From NCBI GenBank assembly GCA_943326655.2, contig CALPUC020000066.1, positions 1 through 5,617 of the forward strand: DNA of 5,617 nucleotides, given 5' to 3'. Both the position numbers and the translations under genes were made by a program. The stretch's first letter is position 1, and each line of letters starts with the position of its first letter. A model generated the notes under the pieces. It worked only from the letters and a program-made list of their open reading frames with translations, searched no databases and was not told where the DNA came from. The DNA comes from Rhodoluna limnophila. GTDB taxonomy: Bacteria; Actinomycetota; Actinomycetes; Actinomycetales; Microbacteriaceae. Of this stretch, positions 1 through 5,617 are shown piece by piece.

Positions 1-536
1 ATCTCAGCGAGGTAGGAGATGCTGCCTAAACCGCCCGCGCCCATTTCAACCACGAGATATTTTGTGGATTCATCTACCTTCAAGATCGAAATTGGTGCGC
101 CAACTTCGTTGTTGTAAGACTCGATGGGCGACACGGTGCTGCCGAATTTTGAGAGGATCGCTCCCAGCATGTTCTTGGTGCTGGTTTTTCCGTTTGAACC
201 GGTTATTCCGATGACTACTATCGAACCCCGTTGGCGTACTTTTTTGAGTACTTCGGCAGCTAAACTCCCAAGGGCCAGAACTGCGTCTTCAACAACAATT
301 TGAGGGAAATCAAGATCAGAATTCCGTCTTTCCACCACGGCACCGACCGCTCCAAGGTCTTTGGCGCTTTCCAAAAAATTGTGACCGTCGGTGTGTTCAC
401 CCGGTTTTGCGAAAAAAAGCGACCCTGCCGAGACCAGGCGAGAGTCAGTTTCAACACTTCCAAATACTTCGGCGTCTTGCCCAAAAAGTTCGCCACCTAT
501 CAGTGACGCGACTTCGGATAACTGTAGTTTGATCAT
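1..536 (-). CDS. murF: UDP-N-acetylmuramoyl-tripeptide--D-alanyl-D-alanine ligase (MurF), 3' end cut off by the window
   Basis: MurF is the cytoplasmic Mur ligase that uses ATP to add D-Ala-D-Ala to UDP-MurNAc-tripeptide, the last step before the lipid-linked stages of peptidoglycan synthesis. Reading leftward from ATG 536-534 gives 178 codons with no stop before the edge; full MurF proteins are about 450-470 residues, so roughly the first 40% is present. Visible parts are the N-terminal UMP-binding region (ETDSRLVSAGSLFFAKPGE, about 29-47), the ATP-binding P-loop GITGSNGKTSTK (110-121, lysine 117), the SYNNEVGAP segment (140-148) and VVEMGA (162-167). The NNE and EMGA signatures separate MurF from MurE, MurC and MurD. 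The start shares one base with the murE stop (TAATG), so translation is probably coupled to murE; upstream there is only a weak GGTTGG. Identity is secure from both motifs and position. The frame is intact as far as it can be read. Confidence 0.96.
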   Translation of the reverse strand, partial: MIKLQLSEVASLIGGELFGQDAEVFGSVETDSRLVSAGSLFFAKPGEHTDGHNFLESAKDLGAVGAVVERRNSDLDFPQIVVEDAVLALGSLAAEVLKKVRQRGSIVVIGITGSNGKTSTKNMLGAILSKFGSTVSPIESYNNEVGAPISILKVDESTKYLVVEMGAGGLGSISYLAE

Positions 537-2074
537 TACCAACCCGCGTCTTTGAGTGCCTCGCGAGCCAGTGCCCTTGCGCTGTAAGGAGTTCGAACGC
601 CTCTTATGTCTCGATAGTCTTGGTGACCCGGGCCTGCCCACAAAATGGCGTCACCGGGTTTCGCTAAACTCACCGCTTTTACGATTGCGGCCTCTGGAGG
701 GCTAACTTCATAAATTTCGCCGGATGGCTTTGAAGCTAATGCTGCTTTCAAAAGCTCTGCCCGAATTGAGGCGGCATCTTCGAACCTCGGGTGGTGATCG
801 GTAATCACAAGTACATCGCTTCCCTCAGCCGCAACCCGAGACATTGCCGGTCGCTTACTAGCGTCTCGATCGCCATCGGCACCGAACACCATGATGACCT
901 TGCCGACAGTCACCTTTCGCACGGCCGCCAAGGTATTGAGAAAAGCATCTGGACTATGCCCGAAATCTACGTAGACAGCGGGGGCTCCAGGCTTGGAAAC
1001 CAACTCAGTTCGCCCGGGAAGATAGCAATCGACGCCAGCTTCAATCGCAGCCTGGATTCTTTCAGGGCTGAAACCCGCTTGAATTAGCATGGCAATTGCC
1101 AGTCCGGCGTTTGACGCCATGTGGGCACCAATGATTGGAATTTGAGACCTGATAACCGATTGGTCTGGCAAGGTTACGACAAACCTGGTCAACCCTGGCA
1201 ATTCGTCCGTAACCGTGACTAGAAAGTCAGGTGCCTTTTGCGCATCGGTTGAAACCGTGACCGTTGGGATCGAGCAGAGAGCAAGAAAACTTTCGGAATA
1301 ACTGGAGTCCACGCAGACCACACCGCGATGAGCCCGCTCTGGCTGAAATAACTGCGCCTTGGCTTTCAAATACTCGTCCATGTCGGCGTAATCATCAAGG
1401 TGGTCGTGGCTGAGGTTAGTAAAACCGGCAACATCAAAGATTAAGCCATCTACGCGTAGCTGCGTGAGCGCCTGCGCCGAGACCTCAACAGCAATGGAGG
1501 AGACCTTTTGTTCGCGCATGCAGGCGATTAGAGATTGCATTTCCGTCGACTCAGGTGTTGTAAGTCGGCTGACAATAACTTTTCCCGCAATGTGTCGCTC
1601 GGCGGTTGAAGTCAGGCCGGTTACCTCGCCGAGCTGGCGTAACATCGCCTCCAAAATGTAAGTGGTGGAGGTCTTGCCATTGGTACCCGTTGTTCCGAAC
1701 AATTTGGGCATTACATCCGGAGTATTTCCGTAGACAAAGGCAGCCAAAGTACCGAGGTGTTCTCGTGGGCTTTCAAGTAGCAGCACTGGTGCAGAAAAAT
1801 CTGAAAGTTCAGGAAGCCCGGCCGAATCGGTCACAATGGCCACTGCGCCTAGTGCAAGAGCTTTGCCAGCAAATTTCGCACCGTGTGTTTTGAGCCCGGG
1901 CATTGCCACAAACAAATCCCCCGGTCGCAGATCAGAAGTATTCATGCTGATCCCAGTTATCGAACCCTCGAGCTTTCCAGAAACATGCTGCAGATTAAGC
2001 TCGGATGACAAATAGGCAACGCTTATCGGTTCGACTCTCTCTGGCCGAATTGTTGGAGGAATGCTCTCTTTCAT
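536..2074 (-). CDS. murE: UDP-N-acetylmuramoyl-L-alanyl-D-glutamate ligase adding the third amino acid (MurE), specificity probably not meso-DAP
   Basis: MurE is the ATP-dependent cytoplasmic ligase that adds the third amino acid to UDP-MurNAc-L-Ala-D-Glu. Numbering is from ATG 2074 (512 residues, normal length). Visible are the N-terminal UDP-MurNAc domain (LRPGDLFVAMPG, about 49-60), the P-loop GTTGTNGKTST (127-137), LTTPEST (171-177), FTNLSHDHLDDY (218-229), the presumed carbamylated lysine K239 in AKAQLF, PGR (353-355), VDFGHSPDA (369-377) and GDRDASKRP (401-409). In the C-terminal domain the family DNPR motif reads HHPR (427-430) and the GKGHE motif reads GPGHQ (481-485). Both form the diamino-acid pocket in meso-DAP enzymes, so Lys, Orn, diaminobutyrate or homoserine is a more likely substrate (inference). 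I chose the ATG because GGAG lies 8 bases upstream. A GTG at 2083 would add three residues and overlap ftsI by 7 bases, but it sits on the end of that ribosome-binding site. The stop codon overlaps the murF start. Confidence 0.95.
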   Translation of the reverse strand: MKESIPPTIRPERVEPISVAYLSSELNLQHVSGKLEGSITGISMNTSDLRPGDLFVAMPGLKTHGAKFAGKALALGAVAIVTDSAGLPELSDFSAPVLLLESPREHLGTLAAFVYGNTPDVMPKLFGTTGTNGKTSTTYILEAMLRQLGEVTGLTSTAERHIAGKVIVSRLTTPESTEMQSLIACMREQKVSSIAVEVSAQALTQLRVDGLIFDVAGFTNLSHDHLDDYADMDEYLKAKAQLFQPERAHRGVVCVDSSYSESFLALCSIPTVTVSTDAQKAPDFLVTVTDELPGLTRFVVTLPDQSVIRSQIPIIGAHMASNAGLAIAMLIQAGFSPERIQAAIEAGVDCYLPGRTELVSKPGAPAVYVDFGHSPDAFLNTLAAVRKVTVGKVIMVFGADGDRDASKRPAMSRVAAEGSDVLVITDHHPRFEDAASIRAELLKAALASKPSGEIYEVSPPEAAIVKAVSLAKPGDAILWAGPGHQDYRDIRGVRTPYSARALAREALKDAGW

Positions 2075-2076
2075 CT

Positions 2077-3843
2077 CTACCACTCCGACGGAATTTCTCG
2101 TGATTTGGTGGTCGACGGCGGAATACGGTAGGCACGAAGAGTCTGTTGCATGATTTGCTTGAAGACCGGCGTGACGCCAATCGAACTAGCCGTACGGCGG
2201 GATTTGTAGAGCATAACGGCAACCACATACTGAGGGTCATCGGCGGGGGCGAGCCCCGCGAAAGAAATCGCGTACAAATTACCGTAAGTCCTTCCCTGCT
2301 TGATCTGGGCGGTGCCGGTTTTACCGCCAACGCGATATCCGGCTATGGCAGCGGTTCGACCGATGTGCCCTTCTTCAACAACTTTTTCCAACATCTCTAC
2401 CGTACTTCGGGCAGTTTGCTCCGAAACGGCCCTGACCGGCTCACCAACGGGATACTGCGTTACTCCCCCGTTGGAGTTGGTGCACGACTCGAATAGTTTG
2501 GGTGAGAGCCTCACGCCTTTATTGGCGATTGCCTGGAAGGCATAAGCCATCTGGATCGAGGTGACAGCAACGCCCTGGCCGAACATGCTGTTCTTGTCTG
2601 TTTGCAAATCCCAGTTCTTGGTATCGCCCAGGATTCCTCCAGACTCACCCGACATGTTTAGAGACGTCTTTGATCCGAAACCGAACTTCTTGAGGTATGA
2701 GACCCGAGTGGAGCGATCCATGTCCTCACCGACTTGGATGATTCCCGTGTTGGAACTGTCGCGAAGAATCCCGGTCAGGGTCAGTTTCATCGTCGGATGG
2801 TACACCGAGTCCTTGACCCAGTTCTTTCCGTTCCCAAACGACATTTTCAATCTGTATGGGGCAACCACTCTCGTGGTTTGAGTAGCGACACCGGTGTCGA
2901 TTGCGCTAGCCGCGGTAATCATTTTCATGGTCGATCCCGGTTCGAAGCTTTCGGTAAATATCTTGGTCTGGCGGTCTCGTTCTTTTGCCGCACCCGGATT
3001 GTTTGGATCAACCGTCGGAGCCTCGGCGGCCACCAGCAGGCGTCCAGTCTTCACTTCAATGACAATCGCGGTTCCGTAGTCAGCTCGCTCGTTTTTTACG
3101 GCCGTTTCCAAAACCTGCTGGGAGAAATACTGAAGATTGGTGTCGATAGTTAGCTTGAGGTTGCCGCCGTTTTTTGCCGCCTTGTAGACCACAGCACTTT
3201 CCGGAATTCGAATCCCATCCGAGCCCTGGTCAAATGACTCTTTCCCATTAACGCCGTTGAGGCAGGCGTCCATCTTTGATTCAATGCCGGCTTTGGTGAC
3301 ACCATCCGCTGTGATAAAGCCAAGTAGATTTCCAGCCACGGCCCCATTTGGATAAATCCTTGAAACGTTGGCGTCGGTCCAGAGCCAAGGCAATTCAAAG
3401 CTCTCAACCTGCGTCATAACACTGGAGTTCACGTTTTTTGCCAGATTCGCGTAACCACCGGTTCCCGACATTTTCCGAAGAATGAAATCCTTGTCTTTGC
3501 CAAGAATCTCGGCGAGGCGAGTTGCAATCTGATCAACCGACAGAGTGACCAGAGCGCCATTTACCTCTCGCTCAACCGGACCTACTTTGATGGGAGCAAC
3601 GTTCACATCGTATTTGAAGACTGTTTTCGCCAAGACGTTGGAGTCTTTGTCCAGAATGCTTCCCCGCGGAGCAAGAATGACTCTGGTTATCTCTCTTTTC
3701 GAGCGGTTGTCCTCATTGATTGCCTGGGCATTGATTATTTGCATGTCGACCAGGTGGAACACGAAATAAACACAAAAAACAGCGACCACGATGCGAATAA
3801 CAGAGAAGCGTTTGCGCTCTTCGGATGGAGGCAACAAGCTCAT
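2077..3843 (-). CDS. ftsI: Septal peptidoglycan D,D-transpeptidase, class B penicillin-binding protein (FtsI/PBP3)
   Basis: FtsI cross-links peptidoglycan at the division septum, working with FtsW and the FtsQLB complex on the outer face of the membrane. The 588-residue protein has a short cytoplasmic N-terminus, one membrane anchor (about 14-33) and a pedestal/dimerisation domain with APRGSILD (58-65), GNLLGF (171-176) and GIE (186-188). The transpeptidase domain carries all three catalytic motifs: STMK (304-307, nucleophile S304), SSN (363-365) and KTG (508-510). There is no PASTA domain after the transpeptidase, as usual for actinobacterial FtsI; the C-terminus is a short polar tail. The only extracytoplasmic cysteines are C194 and C454. 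ATG 3843 follows the ftsL-like stop by 16 bases, with a modest AAGG nine bases upstream; it leaves a short basic stretch before the anchor, as expected. Position between ftsL and murE separates it from elongation-type class B PBPs. Confidence 0.96.
   Translation of the reverse strand: MSLLPPSEERKRFSVIRIVVAVFCVYFVFHLVDMQIINAQAINEDNRSKREITRVILAPRGSILDKDSNVLAKTVFKYDVNVAPIKVGPVEREVNGALVTLSVDQIATRLAEILGKDKDFILRKMSGTGGYANLAKNVNSSVMTQVESFELPWLWTDANVSRIYPNGAVAGNLLGFITADGVTKAGIESKMDACLNGVNGKESFDQGSDGIRIPESAVVYKAAKNGGNLKLTIDTNLQYFSQQVLETAVKNERADYGTAIVIEVKTGRLLVAAEAPTVDPNNPGAAKERDRQTKIFTESFEPGSTMKMITAASAIDTGVATQTTRVVAPYRLKMSFGNGKNWVKDSVYHPTMKLTLTGILRDSSNTGIIQVGEDMDRSTRVSYLKKFGFGSKTSLNMSGESGGILGDTKNWDLQTDKNSMFGQGVAVTSIQMAYAFQAIANKGVRLSPKLFESCTNSNGGVTQYPVGEPVRAVSEQTARSTVEMLEKVVEEGHIGRTAAIAGYRVGGKTGTAQIKQGRTYGNLYAISFAGLAPADDPQYVVAVMLYKSRRTASSIGVTPVFKQIMQQTLRAYRIPPSTTKSREIPSEW
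2083..2086 (-). promoter_or_regulatory. Ribosome binding site of murE, inside the end of ftsI
   Basis: On the minus strand the sequence reads GGAG, then eight bases (TGGTAGAG), then ATG at 2074. Core and spacing are close to ideal for an actinobacterial Shine-Dalgarno site. It lies within the last codons of ftsI, just before the TAG at 2079-2077, so ribosomes finishing ftsI arrive at the murE start. The final G of this core is the first base of the alternative GTG start at 2083, which argues against that GTG. Confidence 0.65.
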
Positions 3844-3859
3844 TTACGACAGCCTTGAG

Positions 3860-4396
3860 TTAGTAAGTTGGTGATGCTTGGATCGTGCCGCTGTGAGCGC
3901 CAGAACTTGATGACGAACCTAGCACGCTGTTGGCAGAAACCTCGTCTAACTTGCTGACGTTGGTGTCTGTTGTCATTGCTGCGTTTGGAACCAAATTCTT
4001 AGAAACGGTTCGTTCATTTGCTTGGGCTCGACGGGGCTTTCCAATGACTTTGCTGTCTGAAAGTCGCAAGAAAACCGGGTTGACGTTTGAAACCATGCCA
4101 AGGGCGTTTGCCACATTGACCAAATTCTGATTAGAAGACAGTGAGCTAACCTCGGAACCGATGATGTCCGCCTGGGTACTTAACCTTGCTCGCTCTATCT
4201 TTAGCCTAGATATTTCGTAGGCGCCTGCTCCGGTGGTTGCAGACATCGCGAGGTTCATACCTTGGACAGCCAGAATTCCGACTAGCGCTAGTGCGGCAAG
4301 CCCTACTTTCCCAGTTCTAAATCGACTAAGCACTCTTAAGCGAGGGCGGCTTTGCGTTTTACTTACCGGTCTACTGTTTGCTCTCAGTGCACTCAT
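3860..4396 (-). CDS. ftsL: FtsL-like cell division membrane protein
   Basis: A 178-residue bitopic membrane protein in the ftsL slot between rsmH and ftsI. FtsL forms a complex with FtsB (DivIC) and FtsQ that activates FtsW-FtsI at the septum. The N-terminus is strongly basic (about residues 5-30) and is followed by one hydrophobic segment (about 31-52), predicting a cytoplasmic N-terminus and an outside C-terminus. Residues about 58-100 look helical and could form the short FtsL coiled coil (EISRLKIERARLSTQADIIG). ALGMVSNVNPVFLRLSD (98-114) is a motif I associate with actinobacterial proteins at this locus. From about 119 onward the chain turns Ser/Thr/Asn-rich and low in complexity. Its ATG overlaps the rsmH stop as ATGA, implying coupled translation; only a weak GAGAAG precedes it. 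FtsL sequences diverge widely, so assignment rests on position, topology and the NPVFLRL motif; databases may call it hypothetical. Confidence 0.8.
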   Translation of the reverse strand: MSALRANSRPVSKTQSRPRLRVLSRFRTGKVGLAALALVGILAVQGMNLAMSATTGAGAYEISRLKIERARLSTQADIIGSEVSSLSSNQNLVNVANALGMVSNVNPVFLRLSDSKVIGKPRRAQANERTVSKNLVPNAAMTTDTNVSKLDEVSANSVLGSSSSSGAHSGTIQASPTY

Positions 4397-5355
4397 GCTG
4401 CTTCTCGAATCTTTTCGGCGGCGCGCATCCGAACAGATGCAGCTCTGGGGTTTTGGGTCTTCTCGGAATCGCTAGCTACGGCCGTTCCTTTGGTCAACAT
4501 GCGAAGGACCGGTGCGTGCTCGGGTAGTTCAACAGGCATGTCCAGAGGCGCCGAAGATGTGGCTAGCGCGCTCAAGGCACGCTTGGTGATTGAGTCCTCG
4601 AGTGAGTGATATGACATCACCAGGACGCGACCGCCGACACGAAGAACTTTTACCGCTGCTGGAATGGTGTCAGCGAGTATTTCAAGTTCGCCGTTCACTT
4701 CGATTCTGAGTGCTTGAAAGACTCTCTTCGCTGGATGTCCAGAGGTCTTTCCTGGGATGTACGGGATGATTTTGCTAATTAGGGCAGCTAATTCAGCGCT
4801 GTTCACGAATGGTTCGGATTTTCTCTTGGCAACCACGGCATGAGCAATTGGTTTCGCGTAACGTTCTTCGCCATACTCTTTGAAAATCCTTGAAAGCTCG
4901 CCCTCTGAGTAGTTGTTGAGAACATCGGCCGCGGTCTGTCCTTCGTCCTGGTTCATTCGCATGTCCAGTGGCGCGTCAAACGAGTAAGCAAAGCCGCGGT
5001 CTGCCTCATCTAGCTGCATTGAAGAAACTCCGAGATCGAGTAGTACTGCATCGACCTTTTCGAGATCCAAGCCATCTAGAACTTCGACGATTTCGCTATA
5101 GATCGAATGGGCAAAGTGCACTCGGTTGCCGAACCGTTCAAGTCGAGCCTTCGCCAGCTCCAAAGCCTTTTCGTCGCGGTCGATGCCAACCACGGTTAGG
5201 TTTTCAAATTTCTCCAAGAATGCTTCGGTGTGACCACCCAGACCCAGAGTGCAATCCACCAGGACCGGATTTGAACCGTTTAGAACTTCGCCAAGAATTT
5301 CCAGGGCATAGTCGAGGGCCACCGGAGTGTGAAGTTGATTGATCTCTTTAGCCAT
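4393..5355 (-). CDS. rsmH: 16S rRNA (cytosine(1402)-N(4))-methyltransferase RsmH (MraW)
   Basis: RsmH uses S-adenosylmethionine to methylate N4 of C1402 (E. coli numbering) in the decoding centre of 16S rRNA, in the cytoplasm. The 320-residue protein is of normal family length. It opens with HTPVALDYALEIL (9-21), then the SAM-binding motif DCTLGLGGHTE (34-44) and GIDRDEKAL (57-65). Next come LLDLGVSSMQLDEADRGF (105-122) with APLDMRM (128-134), then the helical insertion domain, the ALRIEVNGEL block (215-224) and MSYHSLED (247-254). NPRAASVRMRAAEK (302-315) matches the usual C-terminal NPRS..SA.LR signature in slightly altered form. ATG 5355 is supported by AGGG five bases upstream and lies 7 bases after the mraZ stop. 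The stop overlaps the ftsL-like start by 4 bases. Every signature block is present and there is no sign of damage. Confidence 0.97.
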   Translation of the reverse strand: MAKEINQLHTPVALDYALEILGEVLNGSNPVLVDCTLGLGGHTEAFLEKFENLTVVGIDRDEKALELAKARLERFGNRVHFAHSIYSEIVEVLDGLDLEKVDAVLLDLGVSSMQLDEADRGFAYSFDAPLDMRMNQDEGQTAADVLNNYSEGELSRIFKEYGEERYAKPIAHAVVAKRKSEPFVNSAELAALISKIIPYIPGKTSGHPAKRVFQALRIEVNGELEILADTIPAAVKVLRVGGRVLVMSYHSLEDSITKRALSALATSSAPLDMPVELPEHAPVLRMLTKGTAVASDSEKTQNPRAASVRMRAAEKIREAA

Positions 5356-5360
5356 GAGTT

Positions 5361-5364
5361 CCCT
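5361..5364 (-). promoter_or_regulatory. Ribosome binding site of rsmH, overlapping the mraZ stop codon
   Basis: On the minus strand AGGG is followed by five bases (AACTC) and the rsmH ATG at 5355. The AG of this core is the end of the mraZ stop codon TAG (5365-5363), so termination of mraZ and initiation of rsmH happen at nearly the same spot. This supports coupled translation. The match to the anti-Shine-Dalgarno sequence is moderate. Confidence 0.55.
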
Positions 5365-5617
5365 AGAAGATTCCAGGAATCACCTCTTCATCGAGGTCGG
5401 CAAACTGGGTATCTTGTTCGGCCATGAATTGGTTCCACGTGGCAAGATCCCAAATTTCGATGCGGTTGTTTACGCCGGCAAGAATTAGTTCCCGACCAAG
5501 CCCCGCGTACTCGCGGAGGTGCCCCGGAATGGTGATTCGCCCCTGCTTGTCTGGCGCTTCGCTCTCGGCGGATGCCATGAAGTTGCGGATGAAGAATCTG
5601 GCGGCCTTGGTGGTTTG
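5363..5617 (-). CDS. mraZ: Transcriptional regulator MraZ, C-terminal part (5' end outside the window)
   Basis: MraZ is a DNA-binding AbrB/SpoVT-like protein that forms rings and controls the dcw cluster by binding direct repeats upstream of its own gene. The frame is open from the right edge: 84 residues are readable, starting QTTKAARFFIRNFM and ending at TAG 5365-5363. Full MraZ is about 140-150 residues, so this is the second of its two SpoVT/AbrB-like repeats. The diagnostic stretches are ARFFIRNFMASA, DKQGRITIPGHLREYAGL and the NRIEIWDLATWNQF block, which matches the family's conserved IEIW segment. The ATG at 5578 is an internal methionine, not the start, because the conserved RFF stretch lies before it in the same frame. 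The acidic C-terminal tail (DLDEEVIPGIF) is ordinary. The gene is followed after 7 bases by rsmH, the usual arrangement. Its promoter and binding repeats would lie beyond the right edge and cannot be assessed here. Confidence 0.94.
   Translation of the reverse strand, partial: QTTKAARFFIRNFMASAESEAPDKQGRITIPGHLREYAGLGRELILAGVNNRIEIWDLATWNQFMAEQDTQFADLDEEVIPGIF

Noticed and set aside
412..418. Run of seven A (T on the coding strand) in murF, a possible slippage site
   Set aside because: The run encodes Leu-Phe-Phe in a conserved region and the murF frame is intact on both sides. No alternative frame product makes sense.
260..506. Short open frames on both strands inside murF
   Set aside because: Both overlap the murF N-terminal domain, which reads continuously with conserved motifs; these are shadows.
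1995..2330. A 111-codon minus-strand frame spanning the ftsI-murE junction
   Set aside because: It is out of frame with both genes and overlaps the ftsI KTG-containing region. The composition is Arg/Ser-rich with no family match.
2734..3153. A 139-codon plus-strand open frame opposite ftsI
   Set aside because: It lies wholly inside the conserved ftsI transpeptidase region, has no recognisable domain, and looks like a chance antisense frame.
3161..3181. Direct repeat TTGCCGCC, two copies 13 bases apart
   Set aside because: It is in ftsI coding sequence for KAAKNGGN and is explained by codons for Ala-Ala and Gly-Gly; there is no further copy nearby.
3844..3859. Possible promoter or terminator between the ftsL-like gene and ftsI
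   Set aside because: The 16-base gap is the longest in the window and too short for either; it holds only a weak AAGG ribosome-binding site.
4968..5342. A 124-codon plus-strand open frame opposite rsmH
   Set aside because: It is antisense to the conserved SAM-binding half of rsmH. The product is rich in Arg, Pro and Leu without any family signature, typical of a shadow frame.
5363..5578. A free-standing 71-residue protein starting at ATG 5578
   Set aside because: The same frame stays open to the right edge and encodes conserved MraZ residues before this methionine, so it is the tail of mraZ and not a small gene.

Overview
The window is a piece of a division and cell wall (dcw) cluster. All six genes are on the minus strand, so transcription runs from the right edge towards the left edge. 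In transcription order they are: the 3' part of mraZ, complete rsmH (mraW), a complete small membrane protein in the ftsL position, complete ftsI (class B penicillin-binding protein), complete murE, and the 5' part of murF. This is the classic order mraZ-rsmH-ftsL-ftsI-murE-murF; mraY, murD and ftsW would be expected beyond the left edge.

Organism (inference): an actinobacterium, most likely Microbacteriaceae-like with unusually moderate base composition (roughly half G+C by eye), as in small-genome freshwater or marine Luna-type lineages. The support is the form of the FtsL-like protein (basic N-terminus, one membrane segment, a periplasmic stretch ending in an NPVFLRL motif), an FtsI without PASTA domains, and a MurE whose substrate-selecting motifs differ from those of meso-diaminopimelate enzymes. 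B-type peptidoglycan without meso-DAP is typical of Microbacteriaceae. No species is claimed.

Layout: mraZ ends at 5363, and rsmH starts 7 bases later at 5355. rsmH and the ftsL-like gene overlap by 4 bases (ATGA). ftsI follows after 16 bases. murE starts 2 bases past the ftsI stop, or overlaps it by 7 bases if an upstream GTG is used. murE and murF share one base (TAATG). There is no gap long enough for a terminator or a dedicated promoter, so this is almost certainly one translationally coupled transcript whose promoter and MraZ-binding repeats lie beyond the right edge.

How the genes work together: MraZ is the cluster's transcriptional regulator. RsmH methylates 16S rRNA in the decoding centre. 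The FtsL-like protein and FtsI belong to the septal machine, with FtsI cross-linking septal peptidoglycan. MurE and MurF add the third amino acid and the D-Ala-D-Ala dipeptide to the cytoplasmic UDP-MurNAc precursor.

I found no mobile element, RNA gene, CRISPR array, pseudogene or undescribed system. The points most worth a second look are the altered amino-acid-binding motifs of MurE, a lone pair of extracytoplasmic cysteines in FtsI, and the low-complexity tail of the FtsL-like protein.
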